64,000 nucleotides of DNA from Aeromicrobium sp. 9AM (lineage in GTDB: Bacteria > Actinomycetota > Actinomycetes > Propionibacteriales > Nocardioidaceae), in the NCBI RefSeq assembly GCF_902506105.1, contig NZ_LR733304.1:1512334-1576333 (forward strand), written 5' to 3'. Numbering within the stretch: position 1 is the stretch's first letter; each line of letters opens with the position of its first letter. The notes beneath the pieces are model-generated. The model ran no database searches. It worked only from the letters and a program-made list of their open reading frames with translations, and had not been told where the DNA came from. Of the stretch, positions 23,306-32,255 are shown in pieces. The position numbers and the translations under genes are program-made.

Positions 23306-24592
23306 ATGACCAAGAACGCACCCATCAAGCCGCACAGCGCGAGCAACCACAACGCCGCTCCCCTGTCGCTGGTCAACGCCCACAGCGACAAAAAGGCCAC
23401 GATCGGCCTCGACCTGATGACGTACGAGCAGCTCGAGGAGTTCGGCGAGGAGCTCAACACCGTGCGCCAGCGGGTCCTCGACGACCTGGGCCAGAAGGAC
23501 GCCGACTACATCCGTCGCGTCATCAAGGCACAGAAGGCCAGCGAGGTGCTGGGCCGCATCGGCATCTTCATGCCGTTCTTCCCTCCCGCGTTCATCGCCG
23601 GCATCCTGTTCCTCGGCCTGGCCAAGATCCTCGACAACATGGAGATCGGCCACAACGTCATGCACGGCCAGTACGACTGGATGAACGACCCGATGGTCGA
23701 CGCCAGCCGCTACGAGTGGGACAACATCGCTCCCGCCAAGGACTGGAAGCACGGCCACAACTACATCCACCACACCTACACCAACATCCACGGCATGGAC
23801 CGGGACATCGGCTACAACATGTTCCGCATCGACGAGGACCAGCCGTGGTACGCCAGCCACCGCTTCAACCTGCCGCTCGCGTTCATCCTGATGCTCATCT
23901 TCGAGTGGGGCATCATGTACCACGGCGTCGAGCTGGACCAGTACCTCCAGGGCAAGATCACCAAGGAGGACTTCCAGGGCCGCAAGAAGCGCGCGCTCAA
24001 GAAGATCCGCAAGCAGGTCTTCAAGGACTACATCGCCTGGCCGGTCCTCGGCATCGCGCTCGTGCCGTTCGTCGGCTGGTGGGCCCCGGTCGCCATCCTG
24101 GTCGCCAACATCGTCGCCAACGTCATCCGCAACGTGTGGTCGTTCATCATCATCTTCTGCGGCCACTTCCCCGCCGAGGTGCAGACCTTCGCCGAGGAGG
24201 ACGCGCAGAACGAGACCCGCGGCCAGTGGTACCTGCGCCAGCTGCTCGGCTCGGCCAACATCAGTGGCCACAAGCCGTTCCACGTGCTGACCGGCAACCT
24301 GAGCTACCAGGTCGAGCACCACCTGTTCCCAGACATCCCGGCCCGTCGCTACCCCGAGGTCGCCGAGGACGTGAAACTCCTGGTCGAGAAGTACGGCCTG
24401 CAGTACAACACCGGTCGCCTGTCCAAGCAGGTCGCCAGCGTCATCCGGCAGCTCGCCAAGCTCGGCCACAAGCCGGACGACCCGTACAAGATCGGCAACA
24501 GCCCCGAGTCGAAGGCGCTGCGTCGCGCCAAGCGCGAAGCGGCAGCCGCACGTCGCGAGGAAGAGGCGCGTGCGCCACAATTGACCTCGTAG
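23306..24592 (+). CDS. Acyl-CoA delta-9-type fatty acid desaturase (DesA3-like)
   Basis: 428-residue integral membrane di-iron desaturase. The three histidine clusters are HNVMH, HNYIHH and VEHHLF, the last within QVEHHLFPDIPARRYPE. Hydrophobic pairs near 88-108, 185-205 and 245-285 give the expected four spans. A basic, Ala-rich tail follows residue 395. It closely fits the stearoyl-CoA desaturase DesA3, which makes oleate together with the oxidoreductase encoded just upstream. Regulated most likely by the divergent TetR protein. RBS GGAGAG before ATG 23306. Confidence 0.93.
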   Translation: MTKNAPIKPHSASNHNAAPLSLVNAHSDKKATIGLDLMTYEQLEEFGEELNTVRQRVLDDLGQKDADYIRRVIKAQKASEVLGRIGIFMPFFPPAFIAGILFLGLAKILDNMEIGHNVMHGQYDWMNDPMVDASRYEWDNIAPAKDWKHGHNYIHHTYTNIHGMDRDIGYNMFRIDEDQPWYASHRFNLPLAFILMLIFEWGIMYHGVELDQYLQGKITKEDFQGRKKRALKKIRKQVFKDYIAWPVLGIALVPFVGWWAPVAILVANIVANVIRNVWSFIIIFCGHFPAEVQTFAEEDAQNETRGQWYLRQLLGSANISGHKPFHVLTGNLSYQVEHHLFPDIPARRYPEVAEDVKLLVEKYGLQYNTGRLSKQVASVIRQLAKLGHKPDDPYKIGNSPESKALRRAKREAAAARREEEARAPQLTS

Positions 24593-24617
24593 CCGACTGC
24601 GACTGAGAGGGACACCG

Positions 24618-24833
24618 ATGGCACTGAGCCGGCGTGAGATCGCCAAGGACGTCCTTCAGCAGTCGACCGAGGCCGCGATAGCGAGCGCGGGGCACGTCGT
24701 CGCGATCCTGTTCGAGTCGGCGCGCAAGATCACGACGGAGATCGGGGCCTTCGGCACCGAGATCTTCGAGATCACCGAGGCCAGCAAGCGGGCCGGTCAG
24801 GACGCCGAGGGCAGCGACCCCGCTGCGGGCTAG
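24618..24833 (+). CDS. Small protein following the desaturase
   Basis: 71-residue protein, family not recognised. It starts at ATG 24618 with GAGAGGGA upstream, 25 bases after the desaturase stop, so it is probably the third gene of the operon. The body is one long amphipathic helix pair (DVLQQSTEAAIASAGHVVAI, then ARKITTEIGAFGTEIFEITEAS) with a short polar tail, and could associate with membrane. No function assignable. Confidence 0.6.
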   Translation: MALSRREIAKDVLQQSTEAAIASAGHVVAILFESARKITTEIGAFGTEIFEITEASKRAGQDAEGSDPAAG

Positions 24834-24931
24834 GTCAGAACGATGGCGGCCGACACGATGCGATCCAAGACCAATCGCATGCACCGTCTGTGCCGAACAC
24901 CCTGCGTAGACCACTCGCAGGAAGGCGCGCC

Positions 24932-26161
24932 ATGACGCACTTTGCCACCACCCGATGGCCCGGGATCGCCCGCGCCCCGCGCACCCCGCTCAAGGCGCGG
25001 GCCGCCAAGGCGATCCTCAGACCCACCGTCAACCACGTCCCCGTCCGGCTGACGTTCGCGAACGGCAGCACGTGGGGAGCCGGCACCGCCGGGTCCCCCG
25101 AGATGCGTCTCGTACGCCCGAAGTCGTTCTTCGCCCGGCTGGGCGCCGACACCAAGATCGGCTTCGGCGAGGCCTACATGGCCGGCGACTGGACGACCGG
25201 CCACGCCACGGATCTCGCCGACCTGCTCGAGCCGTTCGCCGCACGCATGGCGACGATCGTGCCGGTGCCGCTGCAGAAGTTCCGCGTGTTCGTCGACAAG
25301 AAGCTGCCGCACCACCAGCGCAACTCGGTCAAGGGGTCCCGCAAGAACATCGAGGCGCACTACGACCTGTCCAACGACCTGTTCGCGCAGTTCCTCGACC
25401 CGTCGATGAGCTACTCCGCCGCGTGGTTCGAGAGCCCCGAGCAGACCCTCGAGGCCGCGCAGCTGCGCAAGATCGACGCGATCCTCGACGACGCACACGT
25501 CACCGCGGGCACCCGGGTGCTCGAGATCGGCAGTGGGTGGGGCGCCCTCGCGATCCGAGCCGCACACCGTGGCGCCAAGGTCACGACGATCACGCTGTCG
25601 TCCGAGCAGGCCACCCTCGCTCAGGAACGGTTCGCCGAGGCCGGCGTCGACGTCGACATCCAGCTCGTCGACTACCGCGAGGTCACCGGCGAGTACGACG
25701 CGATCGTGAGCGTCGAGATGATCGAGGCGGTCGGCGAGGAGTACTGGCCGACGTACTTCGCCACGATCGACAAGCTGCTCGCACCCGGAGGTCACGTCGC
25801 GATCCAGGCGATCACGATGGCGCACCACCGCTACCTCGCGACCCGCAACTCGTACGGGTGGATCCAGAAGTACATCTTCCCCGGCGGGCTCATCCCCTCA
25901 CTCGAGGCCATCGACCAGACGCTGCACGAGCACACCTCGCTCGCGGTCACCAACCGGCGATCGCTGGGCCAGGACTACGCCCGCACCCTGCACGAGTGGC
26001 GCGAGACGTTCAACGCCAACTGGGAAGCGATCAGGACGCAGGGGTTCGACGAGACGTTCCGCCGGATGTGGGAGTTCTACCTGGCCTATTGCGAGGCGGG
26101 GTTCCGCACCGGCTATCTCGACGTCTTCCAGCTGTCGATCCAGCGCCCGTCGGAGGGCTGA
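24932..26161 (+). CDS. Cyclopropane-fatty-acyl-phospholipid synthase family methyltransferase
   Basis: 409-residue SAM-dependent methyltransferase of the CFA family, acting on double bonds of membrane phospholipid acyl chains. SAM-binding VLEIGSGWGALAIRAA follows the N-terminal lipid-binding domain; HYDLSNDLFAQFLD, MSYSAAWF and VSVEMIEAVGEEYW are family signatures, with the Glu of the last near the active centre. ATG 24932 has AGGAAGG upstream. Just downstream of a delta-9-type desaturase, it could methylate oleate to cyclopropane or 10-methyl chains. No adjacent tmsA-type reductase is seen, so the product is open. Confidence 0.92.
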   Translation: MTHFATTRWPGIARAPRTPLKARAAKAILRPTVNHVPVRLTFANGSTWGAGTAGSPEMRLVRPKSFFARLGADTKIGFGEAYMAGDWTTGHATDLADLLEPFAARMATIVPVPLQKFRVFVDKKLPHHQRNSVKGSRKNIEAHYDLSNDLFAQFLDPSMSYSAAWFESPEQTLEAAQLRKIDAILDDAHVTAGTRVLEIGSGWGALAIRAAHRGAKVTTITLSSEQATLAQERFAEAGVDVDIQLVDYREVTGEYDAIVSVEMIEAVGEEYWPTYFATIDKLLAPGGHVAIQAITMAHHRYLATRNSYGWIQKYIFPGGLIPSLEAIDQTLHEHTSLAVTNRRSLGQDYARTLHEWRETFNANWEAIRTQGFDETFRRMWEFYLAYCEAGFRTGYLDVFQLSIQRPSEG

Positions 26162-26164
26162 GCG

Positions 26165-26443
26165 ATGGCCAGCATCGGACGCCTGCCCAAGCCGCTGCAG
26201 GACTCGTACGAGTGGCAGTACGACGCGGCGTGCATCGGCGCCGACGAGTCCGTGTTCTTCTCCCCCGAGGCCGAACGCGGTCCACGCCGTCGGGCGCGCG
26301 AGGCGGTCGCCAAGGCCATGTGCGCCGAGTGCCCGGTCGCCCGGCAGTGCCTCGAGCACGCGCTCGCGGTCCGCGAGCCGTTCGGGGTATGGGGTGGGCT
26401 GAACATCAACGAGCGCGAGAACCTGCTCCGCGAGAGCGCCTGA
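26165..26443 (+). CDS. WhiB family iron-sulfur regulator (WhiB3/WhiD-like)
   Basis: 92-residue WhiB protein. The four cluster cysteines are C23, C53, C56 and C62 (C-x29-C-x2-C-x5-C), and the glycine turn is GVWGGL. The segment around WQYDAACIGADESVFFSPE and HALAVREPFGVWGGL resembles WhiB3/WhiD more than WhiB1 or WhmD. Starts four bases after the CFA stop, so it is coupled to it. WhiB3 controls lipid metabolism in M. tuberculosis, which fits the neighbours, but that link is only inferred. Confidence 0.92.
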   Translation: MASIGRLPKPLQDSYEWQYDAACIGADESVFFSPEAERGPRRRAREAVAKAMCAECPVARQCLEHALAVREPFGVWGGLNINERENLLRESA

Positions 26444-26482
26444 TCCGCACGATTTGTCGGGCGTCGCTGGCATCCTGCTGTC

Positions 26483-26824
26483 ATGGCAGCCAATGAGCGG
26501 CAAGCGGCAGGGCACGCCCGCCTCGAGGAGCTCTCGGTCGAGCTCCTCGCAATGCCGGGAGTCGACTGGGGCCCGATGTTCGGCTCGACCGGCCTGCGCA
26601 TACGGGGCAAGGTCTTCGCCGTCGCGGCGCGAGCCGGTGGGCTGCTGATCAAGGTGCCTGAGGCGCACGCCGACGCGCTCGAGGAGTCCGGCGTGGCCGC
26701 CCGGATGGCGATGGGTGGCACGCCCCGACGCGAGTGGGTGCTCGTGCCGGACGACGCCGACGACGCGACCTGGGCCGAGCAGCTCGACGCGGCCTACACG
26801 TACGTCGACTCGATCACGCCCTGA
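26483..26824 (+). CDS. TfoX N-terminal domain-like protein
   Basis: 113-residue protein resembling TfoX_N/YjbR-type small domains: helix ARLEELSVELLAMPGVDWG, then PMFGSTGLRIRGKVFAVAA, and a C-terminal helix WAEQLDAAYTYVDSI. In actinobacteria such proteins are widespread without known function; it is not evidence of competence. CATCCT lies six bases before ATG 26483, a weak leaderless-type hexamer. Convergent with glnE, six bases apart. Confidence 0.75.
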   Translation: MAANERQAAGHARLEELSVELLAMPGVDWGPMFGSTGLRIRGKVFAVAARAGGLLIKVPEAHADALEESGVAARMAMGGTPRREWVLVPDDADDATWAEQLDAAYTYVDSITP

Positions 26825-26830
26825 CGCCGC

Positions 26831-29752
26831 TCACTCGTAGAAGATGCGCTCCACGACCTTGCGGGCCTGCCGGGTCGTGCGGAGATACTCGTCGACCATG
26901 CGCTCGCTCTGGTCCATCCCATAGCCCAGCAGGTGCGCCACGCCGGCACGCTCGTGGGCCTGCTCGACCATCGACTCTGCGGGCTTGCCGCGCATCAGGA
27001 CGACGGCGTTGCGGATGCGGCTGACCAGTCGCCACGCGTTCTCCAGCGCCTGCGCGTCGTCGTGACTCACGAGATCGGCCTTGGTCGCGGCGTGCAGGGC
27101 GTCGAGAGTTCGGGTCGTCCGCATCTCAGGCACCGCGTGGGCGTGCTGCATCTGCAGGAGCTGCACGGTCCACTCGACGTCGGCGAGCCCACCGCGGCCC
27201 AGCTTGAGGTGGGTGTTGGGGTTGGCACCGCGAGGCAGTCGCTCGGAGTCGACGCGCGCCTTGATGCGGCGCACCTCACGGATCTCCGCCGCAGTCGCAC
27301 CGCCTTCGGGCCAGCGCAACGGGTCGATCAGGGCCGTGAACCGCTCGTTGAGGCCGGCGTCGCCGACCGTCGCGCTCGCGCGCAGGAGGGCCTGTGCCTC
27401 CCACACGGCCGACCACTTCTCGTAGTACGCCTTGTAGGCCGCGAACGTACGCACGAGGGGGCCGTTCTTGCCCTCCGGCCGCAGGTCGGCGTCGACGTCG
27501 AGCGGCGGGTCGTCGCCGGGCGCGGCCAGCATCTTGCGGAGCCCCTGCGCCACGGCCATCGCCGCCTCTGCGGCTTCGGTTTCGTCAGCGCCCTCGACGG
27601 GGTCATGCACGAACATCACGTCGGCGTCGGAGCCGTAGCCGGCCTCACCACCGCCTAGACGACCCATCAGCACGATCGACATGCGGGTCGGCATCGTGCC
27701 ACGCTCCGCCTCGACGGCTGACGTCGCGGCGTTGAGCGCACCGTCGAGCGTCGCGGTCGACACGTCGGTGAGAGCCTCGCCCACCTCGAGGATGTCGAGG
27801 CGGCCGAGCACGTCGGCGATGCCGATGCGGGACAGCTCGCGCCGACGCACCCGGCGTACGGCGCGGATCGCGTCCTGCGGGTTCTTGTGCCGGCTGGTGG
27901 CGAGCTCGACCTCGGTGCGGAGCCGAGCCCGTTCGAGCGGTCGCAGCTCGGCATCGTCGCCGAGCAGCGCCACGGAGTCGGGCGCCCGCAGGATCAGGTC
28001 GGTGACATAGCGGCTCGACGACAGCACGTGGGCGAGCTGCTCAGCGCCCTCACCCTCGTCGCGGAGCTTGCGGAGATACCAGTGCGTCTCGCCGAGGCCC
28101 TCGGAGATCTTGCGGAACGCCAACAAGCCGGCATCGGGATCGGGCGACTCGGCGAACCACGCGAGCATCGCGGGCAGCAGCGACTTCTGGATGGCCGCGC
28201 GACGGGAGACGCCCGACGTGAGCGCCTGGATGTGCGCGAGCGCGCCCTTCGGGTCGGCGAAGCCCAGCGCGGTGAGGCGCTGCTCGGCGGCCAACGGCGT
28301 GAGTCGCATACCGGCCGTGGGCAGCGACGCGACCGCCTCGAGCAGCGGTTGGTAGAAGAGCTTCTCGTGCAGTCGGCGCACGATGCGGCGGTGCGCCTGC
28401 CACTCGCGCGTGAGGTTCTCCGCCGGGTTCTGCCGGAACCCCATGCTGCGACCGATCCGCCGCAGGTCCTCCGGATCGTCCGGGACGATGTGGCTGCGCC
28501 GCAGCTTGAAGAGCTGGATGCGGTGCTCGAGCGTGCGGAGGAACTCGTACGCCTCCTCCATCGCGGCACCGTCGCGGCGGCCGACATAGCCGCCCTCGAT
28601 CAGTGCCTTCAGCGCGTGCACCGTCGTGGGGCTGCGTAGTGACACGTCAGCGCGCCCGTGCACGAGCTGCAGCAGCTGCACCGCGAACTCCACGTCACGC
28701 AGGCCGCCGGCACCGAGCTTGAGCTGCCGGTCGCGATGGCTCGCCGGGATGTTCTCGATGACCCGGCGACGCATCGCGCGTACGTCCGTCACGAAGTTCT
28801 CGCGGGTGCTGGCCATCCAGATCATCGGCGAGAGGGCGTCGAGATAGCTCTGCGCGAGCTCCTCGTCGCCTGCGGCATACCGGGCCTTCAGCAGTGCCTG
28901 GAACTCCCAGGTCGTGGCCCATCGCTCGTAGTACGCGACGTGGCTCGACAGCGAGCGGACGAGCGGGCCGGAGCTGCCCTCGGGACGGAGGTTGGCGTCG
29001 ACCTCCCAGATCGTGCCCTCACCGGTGTGCTCGCGGCACAGCTTCATGACGGCCGCGGCGAGTCGGGTGGCCGCGCCGATCGCCGCGCCGTCGTCAGCAC
29101 CTTCGGCCGGCTCGTGGATGAAGATCACGTCGACGTCGCTCAGATAGTTGAGCTCGCGGCCGCCGGTCTTGCCCATCGCCATGATCGTGAGCCGGCACAG
29201 GTCGGATCCTTCGTCGGCCGCTGAGGCGATCTTGAGCGCGGCGCCGAGCGTCGCCACCGCGAGGTCGGCAAGCTCCGCCGAGGACTCCTCGAACGAGGTC
29301 AGGGCCGTCAGATCGCGTGCCGCGATGTGCAGCAGCTTGCGGAAGTAGGCCACACGCAGCTCGTCTGCCGTTGTCGCCTCCTCCATCTGCCGACGGCGTA
29401 CGTCCAGCGTGATCGGCGTGGGCGACAGCTCGCTCGCGCTGAGGTCGACGAGGTGCTCGGGATGCCGGACGAGGAAGTCGCCGAGCGCCTCGCTCGTGCC
29501 GAGCACGACCAGCAGTCGTTGGCGCAGCTCGGCGTCCGTGGCCAGCAGGTCGAGCAGCTTGGCCGCACCGAACCGCTCGCCGATCGCGCTGAGCGAAGCG
29601 AGCGCCGTGTCGGGGCTCGCCACGCCGGCGATCTGGTCGATGAGGGAGTCCGGAACGGCGCCCAGCCTCGTCAGGTCCGCGACAGCACCTTCGCCGTTGC
29701 GGAATCCCTTGCGGGCAAGTGCCAGGGCGAGCTCACGCGCGTCAGTTGCCAC
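26831..29752 (-). CDS. glnE: Bifunctional glutamine synthetase adenylyltransferase/deadenylylase
   Basis: 973-residue enzyme that adenylylates and de-adenylylates the tyrosine of GlnA1 (Tyr401 here). Two nucleotidyltransferase domains are visible, each with a GG-x-DxD motif: MGKTGGRELNYLSDVDVIF in the N-terminal deadenylylase half and MGRLGGGEAGYGSDADVMFV in the C-terminal adenylylase half. Each is followed by a PII-uridylyltransferase-like helical region. Length is close to the 994 residues of M. tuberculosis GlnE. GTG 29752 is used as start. Position between glnA1 and glnA2 matches other actinobacteria. Confidence 0.96.
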   Translation of the reverse strand: MATDARELALALARKGFRNGEGAVADLTRLGAVPDSLIDQIAGVASPDTALASLSAIGERFGAAKLLDLLATDAELRQRLLVVLGTSEALGDFLVRHPEHLVDLSASELSPTPITLDVRRRQMEEATTADELRVAYFRKLLHIAARDLTALTSFEESSAELADLAVATLGAALKIASAADEGSDLCRLTIMAMGKTGGRELNYLSDVDVIFIHEPAEGADDGAAIGAATRLAAAVMKLCREHTGEGTIWEVDANLRPEGSSGPLVRSLSSHVAYYERWATTWEFQALLKARYAAGDEELAQSYLDALSPMIWMASTRENFVTDVRAMRRRVIENIPASHRDRQLKLGAGGLRDVEFAVQLLQLVHGRADVSLRSPTTVHALKALIEGGYVGRRDGAAMEEAYEFLRTLEHRIQLFKLRRSHIVPDDPEDLRRIGRSMGFRQNPAENLTREWQAHRRIVRRLHEKLFYQPLLEAVASLPTAGMRLTPLAAEQRLTALGFADPKGALAHIQALTSGVSRRAAIQKSLLPAMLAWFAESPDPDAGLLAFRKISEGLGETHWYLRKLRDEGEGAEQLAHVLSSSRYVTDLILRAPDSVALLGDDAELRPLERARLRTEVELATSRHKNPQDAIRAVRRVRRRELSRIGIADVLGRLDILEVGEALTDVSTATLDGALNAATSAVEAERGTMPTRMSIVLMGRLGGGEAGYGSDADVMFVHDPVEGADETEAAEAAMAVAQGLRKMLAAPGDDPPLDVDADLRPEGKNGPLVRTFAAYKAYYEKWSAVWEAQALLRASATVGDAGLNERFTALIDPLRWPEGGATAAEIREVRRIKARVDSERLPRGANPNTHLKLGRGGLADVEWTVQLLQMQHAHAVPEMRTTRTLDALHAATKADLVSHDDAQALENAWRLVSRIRNAVVLMRGKPAESMVEQAHERAGVAHLLGYGMDQSERMVDEYLRTTRQARKVVERIFYE

Positions 29753-29783
29753 TCGATGAGGCTACTCGACACCGTGATGCACC

Positions 29784-30533
29784 ATGGAAGTCGTGACGAC
29801 CCCTGACCAACACGCGCTCTCGTTCGGCGCGGCCGCCGGAGCGTACGACCGCGCGCGCCCGCCATATCCCGACGAGGTCGTGGACTGGCTCCTCGAGGGC
29901 GTCGACGGCCCCGTCGTCGACGTCGGGGCGGGGACCGGCAAGCTCACCGCCGCCCTGGCCGCTCGCCGCGACGGCGTGATCGCGGTCGAGCCCGATGACG
30001 GGATGCGCGCGGTCCTGGCCGCGCAGCTCCCGTCCGTCGACTCGCGCCCCGGCTCCGCGGAGGATCTGCCCCTCGATGACGGGTCGGCGGGCTTGGTGAC
30101 GATGGCCCAGGCCTGGCACTGGGTCGACGTTCCGCGCGCGTCTGCCGAGGTGGGGCGGGTGGTTCGGCGACCGGGCCGCCTCGGCCTGGTCTGGAACTAT
30201 CGGTCGGACGCCGACGAGTGGGTCACGCGACTGGGCGAAGCGCTCGCCGGGGCGGACTCAGCAGGTCAGATGGACAAGATCCGTGCGCACGGCCCGACCG
30301 TCGTGGGTCCATTCGATGCGTACGAGCGGCTCGTCGTCGCCTGGGACCACGTGATCGATGTCGAGACCCTCGTCGCCCTTGCTGCCTCGCGCAGCTACGT
30401 CATCGTCATGCCCCAGCACGAGCGCGAGCAGGTGCTGTCAGGCGTACGCGAGCTCGGTGAGGAGCGTGCTGATGCCGACGGGTCGCTACGCCTGCCGTAC
30501 GAGACGTACGCATTCCGGTTCGACCTGCCGTGA
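29784..30533 (+). CDS. Class I SAM-dependent methyltransferase
   Basis: 249-residue methyltransferase of the type 11 class. SAM motif I is VVDVGAGTGKLTAALAAR, motif II GSAEDLPLDDGSAGLVTMAQ and a following HWVD, as in many small actinobacterial members. Start ATG 29784 lies 31 bases from the divergent glnE start. It is convergent with glnA2, three bases apart. Substrate cannot be inferred. Confidence 0.88.
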   Translation: MEVVTTPDQHALSFGAAAGAYDRARPPYPDEVVDWLLEGVDGPVVDVGAGTGKLTAALAARRDGVIAVEPDDGMRAVLAAQLPSVDSRPGSAEDLPLDDGSAGLVTMAQAWHWVDVPRASAEVGRVVRRPGRLGLVWNYRSDADEWVTRLGEALAGADSAGQMDKIRAHGPTVVGPFDAYERLVVAWDHVIDVETLVALAASRSYVIVMPQHEREQVLSGVRELGEERADADGSLRLPYETYAFRFDLP

Positions 30534-30536
30534 ACC

Positions 30537-31874
30537 TCAGACCATCGGCATGAGGCGGTCGAGCTCGAACTGCGTGACCTGGGACCGGTAGTCCTGCCAC
30601 TCGGCCCGCTTGTTGCGCAGGAAGAAGTCGAAGACGTGCTCGCCCAGCGTCTCGGCCACCAGCTCGCTGCTCTCCATCGTGCGGATCGCCTCGTCGAGGT
30701 TGCGCGGCAGCGGGGCGATGCCCATTGCCTTGCGCTCGTTCTCGCTGAGGCCCCAGACGTTGTCCTCGGCCTCGGCGGGCAGCTCGTACTTGCCCTCGAT
30801 GCCCTTGAGGCCGGCGGCCAGCACGAGCGCGAACGCCAGGTAGGGGTTGCAGCCCGAGTCGATGCCGCGGTGCTCGACGCGTGCCGAGCCGCCCTTGTGC
30901 GGCTTGTACATCGGCACGCGGATGAGCGCGGAACGGTTGTTGTGGCCCCAGCAGACGTAGTTGGGCGCCTCTCCCCCGCCGGCCAGGCGCTTGTAGGAGT
31001 TGACCCACTGGTTGGTGACCGCGGTGATCTCAGGCGTGTGCTCGAGGACGCCGGCGATGAACGCGCGACCCGTCTGCGACAGCTGGTACTCCGCGCCGGC
31101 CTCGTAGAAGGCGTTCTCGTCGCCCTCGAACAGCGACACGTGCGTGTGCATGCCGGAGCCGGGGTGCGCCGTGAACGGCTTGGGCATGAACGACGCCCAC
31201 TTGTCCTGGCTCAGCGCGACCTCGCGGACGACCGTGCGGAACGTCATGATGTTGTCGGCCGTCGAGAGCGCGTCGGCGTAGCGCAGATCGATCTCCTGCT
31301 GGCCGGGACCGTTCTCGTGATGGCTGAACTCGACCGAGATGCCCATGTTCTCGAGCATCGTGATGACCTCGCGGCGGAAGTCCTGACCGCCGCCCTGCGC
31401 GGTGTGGTCGAAGTAGCCGCTGTCGTCGACCGGCACGGGCTGCTCGCCGACGCCCGGCTTGCCCTTGAACAGGTAGAACTCGATCTCGGGGTGCGTGTAG
31501 AACGTGAATCCCGCCTCGGCCGCCTTCTGCAGCGTGCGCTTGAGCACGTGGCGCGGATCGGCGTACGACGGCGTGCCGTCGGGCATGAGGATGTCGCAGA
31601 ACATACGCGCCGTCGCGGGCGTCTCGCCGCGCCACGGGAGGATCTGGAACGTCGACGGGTCGGGCATCGCGAGCATGTCGGACTCGTGCACCCGGGCGAA
31701 GCCCTCGATCGCGGAGCCGTCGAAGCCGATGCCCTCGGCGAACGCGCCTTCGAGCTCGGCCGGTGCGATGGCGACAGACTTCAGCGAGCCCAGCACATCG
31801 GTGAACCACAGACGTACGAACCGGACATCACGCTCCTCGAGGGCGCGCAGCACGAAGTCTTCCTGTTTTCCCAT
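30537..31874 (-). CDS. glnA2: Second type I glutamine synthetase-like enzyme GlnA2
   Basis: 445-residue GSI-alpha-type glutamine synthetase, as M. tuberculosis Rv2222c beside glnE. Motifs: FDGSAIEGFARVHESDM, ENGPGQQEIDLRY, KPFTAHPGSGMHTHVS and NRSALIRVPM. The adenylylation tyrosine of GlnA1 is replaced by Trp374 (DNVWGLSENE), so GlnE should not modify it. In Streptomyces, GlnA2-type proteins have been described as gamma-glutamylpolyamine synthetases, so the substrate may not be ammonia. ATG 31874 is used. A partial GlnR-like site lies at 31897-31912. Confidence 0.92.
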   Translation of the reverse strand: MGKQEDFVLRALEERDVRFVRLWFTDVLGSLKSVAIAPAELEGAFAEGIGFDGSAIEGFARVHESDMLAMPDPSTFQILPWRGETPATARMFCDILMPDGTPSYADPRHVLKRTLQKAAEAGFTFYTHPEIEFYLFKGKPGVGEQPVPVDDSGYFDHTAQGGGQDFRREVITMLENMGISVEFSHHENGPGQQEIDLRYADALSTADNIMTFRTVVREVALSQDKWASFMPKPFTAHPGSGMHTHVSLFEGDENAFYEAGAEYQLSQTGRAFIAGVLEHTPEITAVTNQWVNSYKRLAGGGEAPNYVCWGHNNRSALIRVPMYKPHKGGSARVEHRGIDSGCNPYLAFALVLAAGLKGIEGKYELPAEAEDNVWGLSENERKAMGIAPLPRNLDEAIRTMESSELVAETLGEHVFDFFLRNKRAEWQDYRSQVTQFELDRLMPMV

Positions 31875-31896
31875 GCTCACAGTGTGACGACGACGT

Positions 31897-31912
31897 GTTA
31901 CGGGCTTGTTAC
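31897..31912 (-). promoter_or_regulatory. Partial GlnR-like site upstream of glnA2
   Basis: Read on the minus strand: GTAAC-n6-GTAAC. The first half-site is perfect; the second differs from the GAAAC consensus by one base. It lies 23 bases before the glnA2 start. Weaker than the glnA1 box. Confidence 0.45.
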
Positions 31913-31937
31913 AGGGGCCTTCGGCGCGAGCCCGGCC

Positions 31938-32255
31938 TCACGGCATCTCCCGGCTCGACAGCGACCTCAGCCGCTCCAGCTGCGCCCAGTGCCGGGCGAC
32001 CCGTCCGGCACCGTCCTCGGTGAGCGTGATCTTGGTGTTGGGCTTCTTGCGTACGAATCGCTTCTCGACCGTCACGAGACCTGCGTCCTCGAGCTTGGTG
32101 AGGTGGCTCGACAAGTTGCCCTTCGTGAGGCCGGTAGTTCGCTGGAGGAACACGAAGTCGGCGTCGGCGACCGACGAGAGCACCGTCAGGATCGCCAGCC
32201 GCCCGGGCTCGTGGATCAGCCGGTCCAGCACGAAGTCGTCGTCAGAGTCCAGCAC
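31938..32255 (-). CDS. Winged-helix regulator (MarR/ArsR-like, HTH_34 type)
   Basis: 105-residue DNA-binding protein consisting of one winged helix: RLIHEPGRLAILTVLSSVAD, recognition helix TGLTKGNLSSHLTKLEDAGLV, wing KRFVRKKPNTKITLTEDG. GTG 32255 start; the gene overlaps the 3' end of the upstream membrane protein gene by 14 bases, so the two form one unit. It probably represses that unit through CAAAC-type palindromes at 32902-32913. Confidence 0.85.
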   Translation of the reverse strand: MLDSDDDFVLDRLIHEPGRLAILTVLSSVADADFVFLQRTTGLTKGNLSSHLTKLEDAGLVTVEKRFVRKKPNTKITLTEDGAGRVARHWAQLERLRSLSSREMP

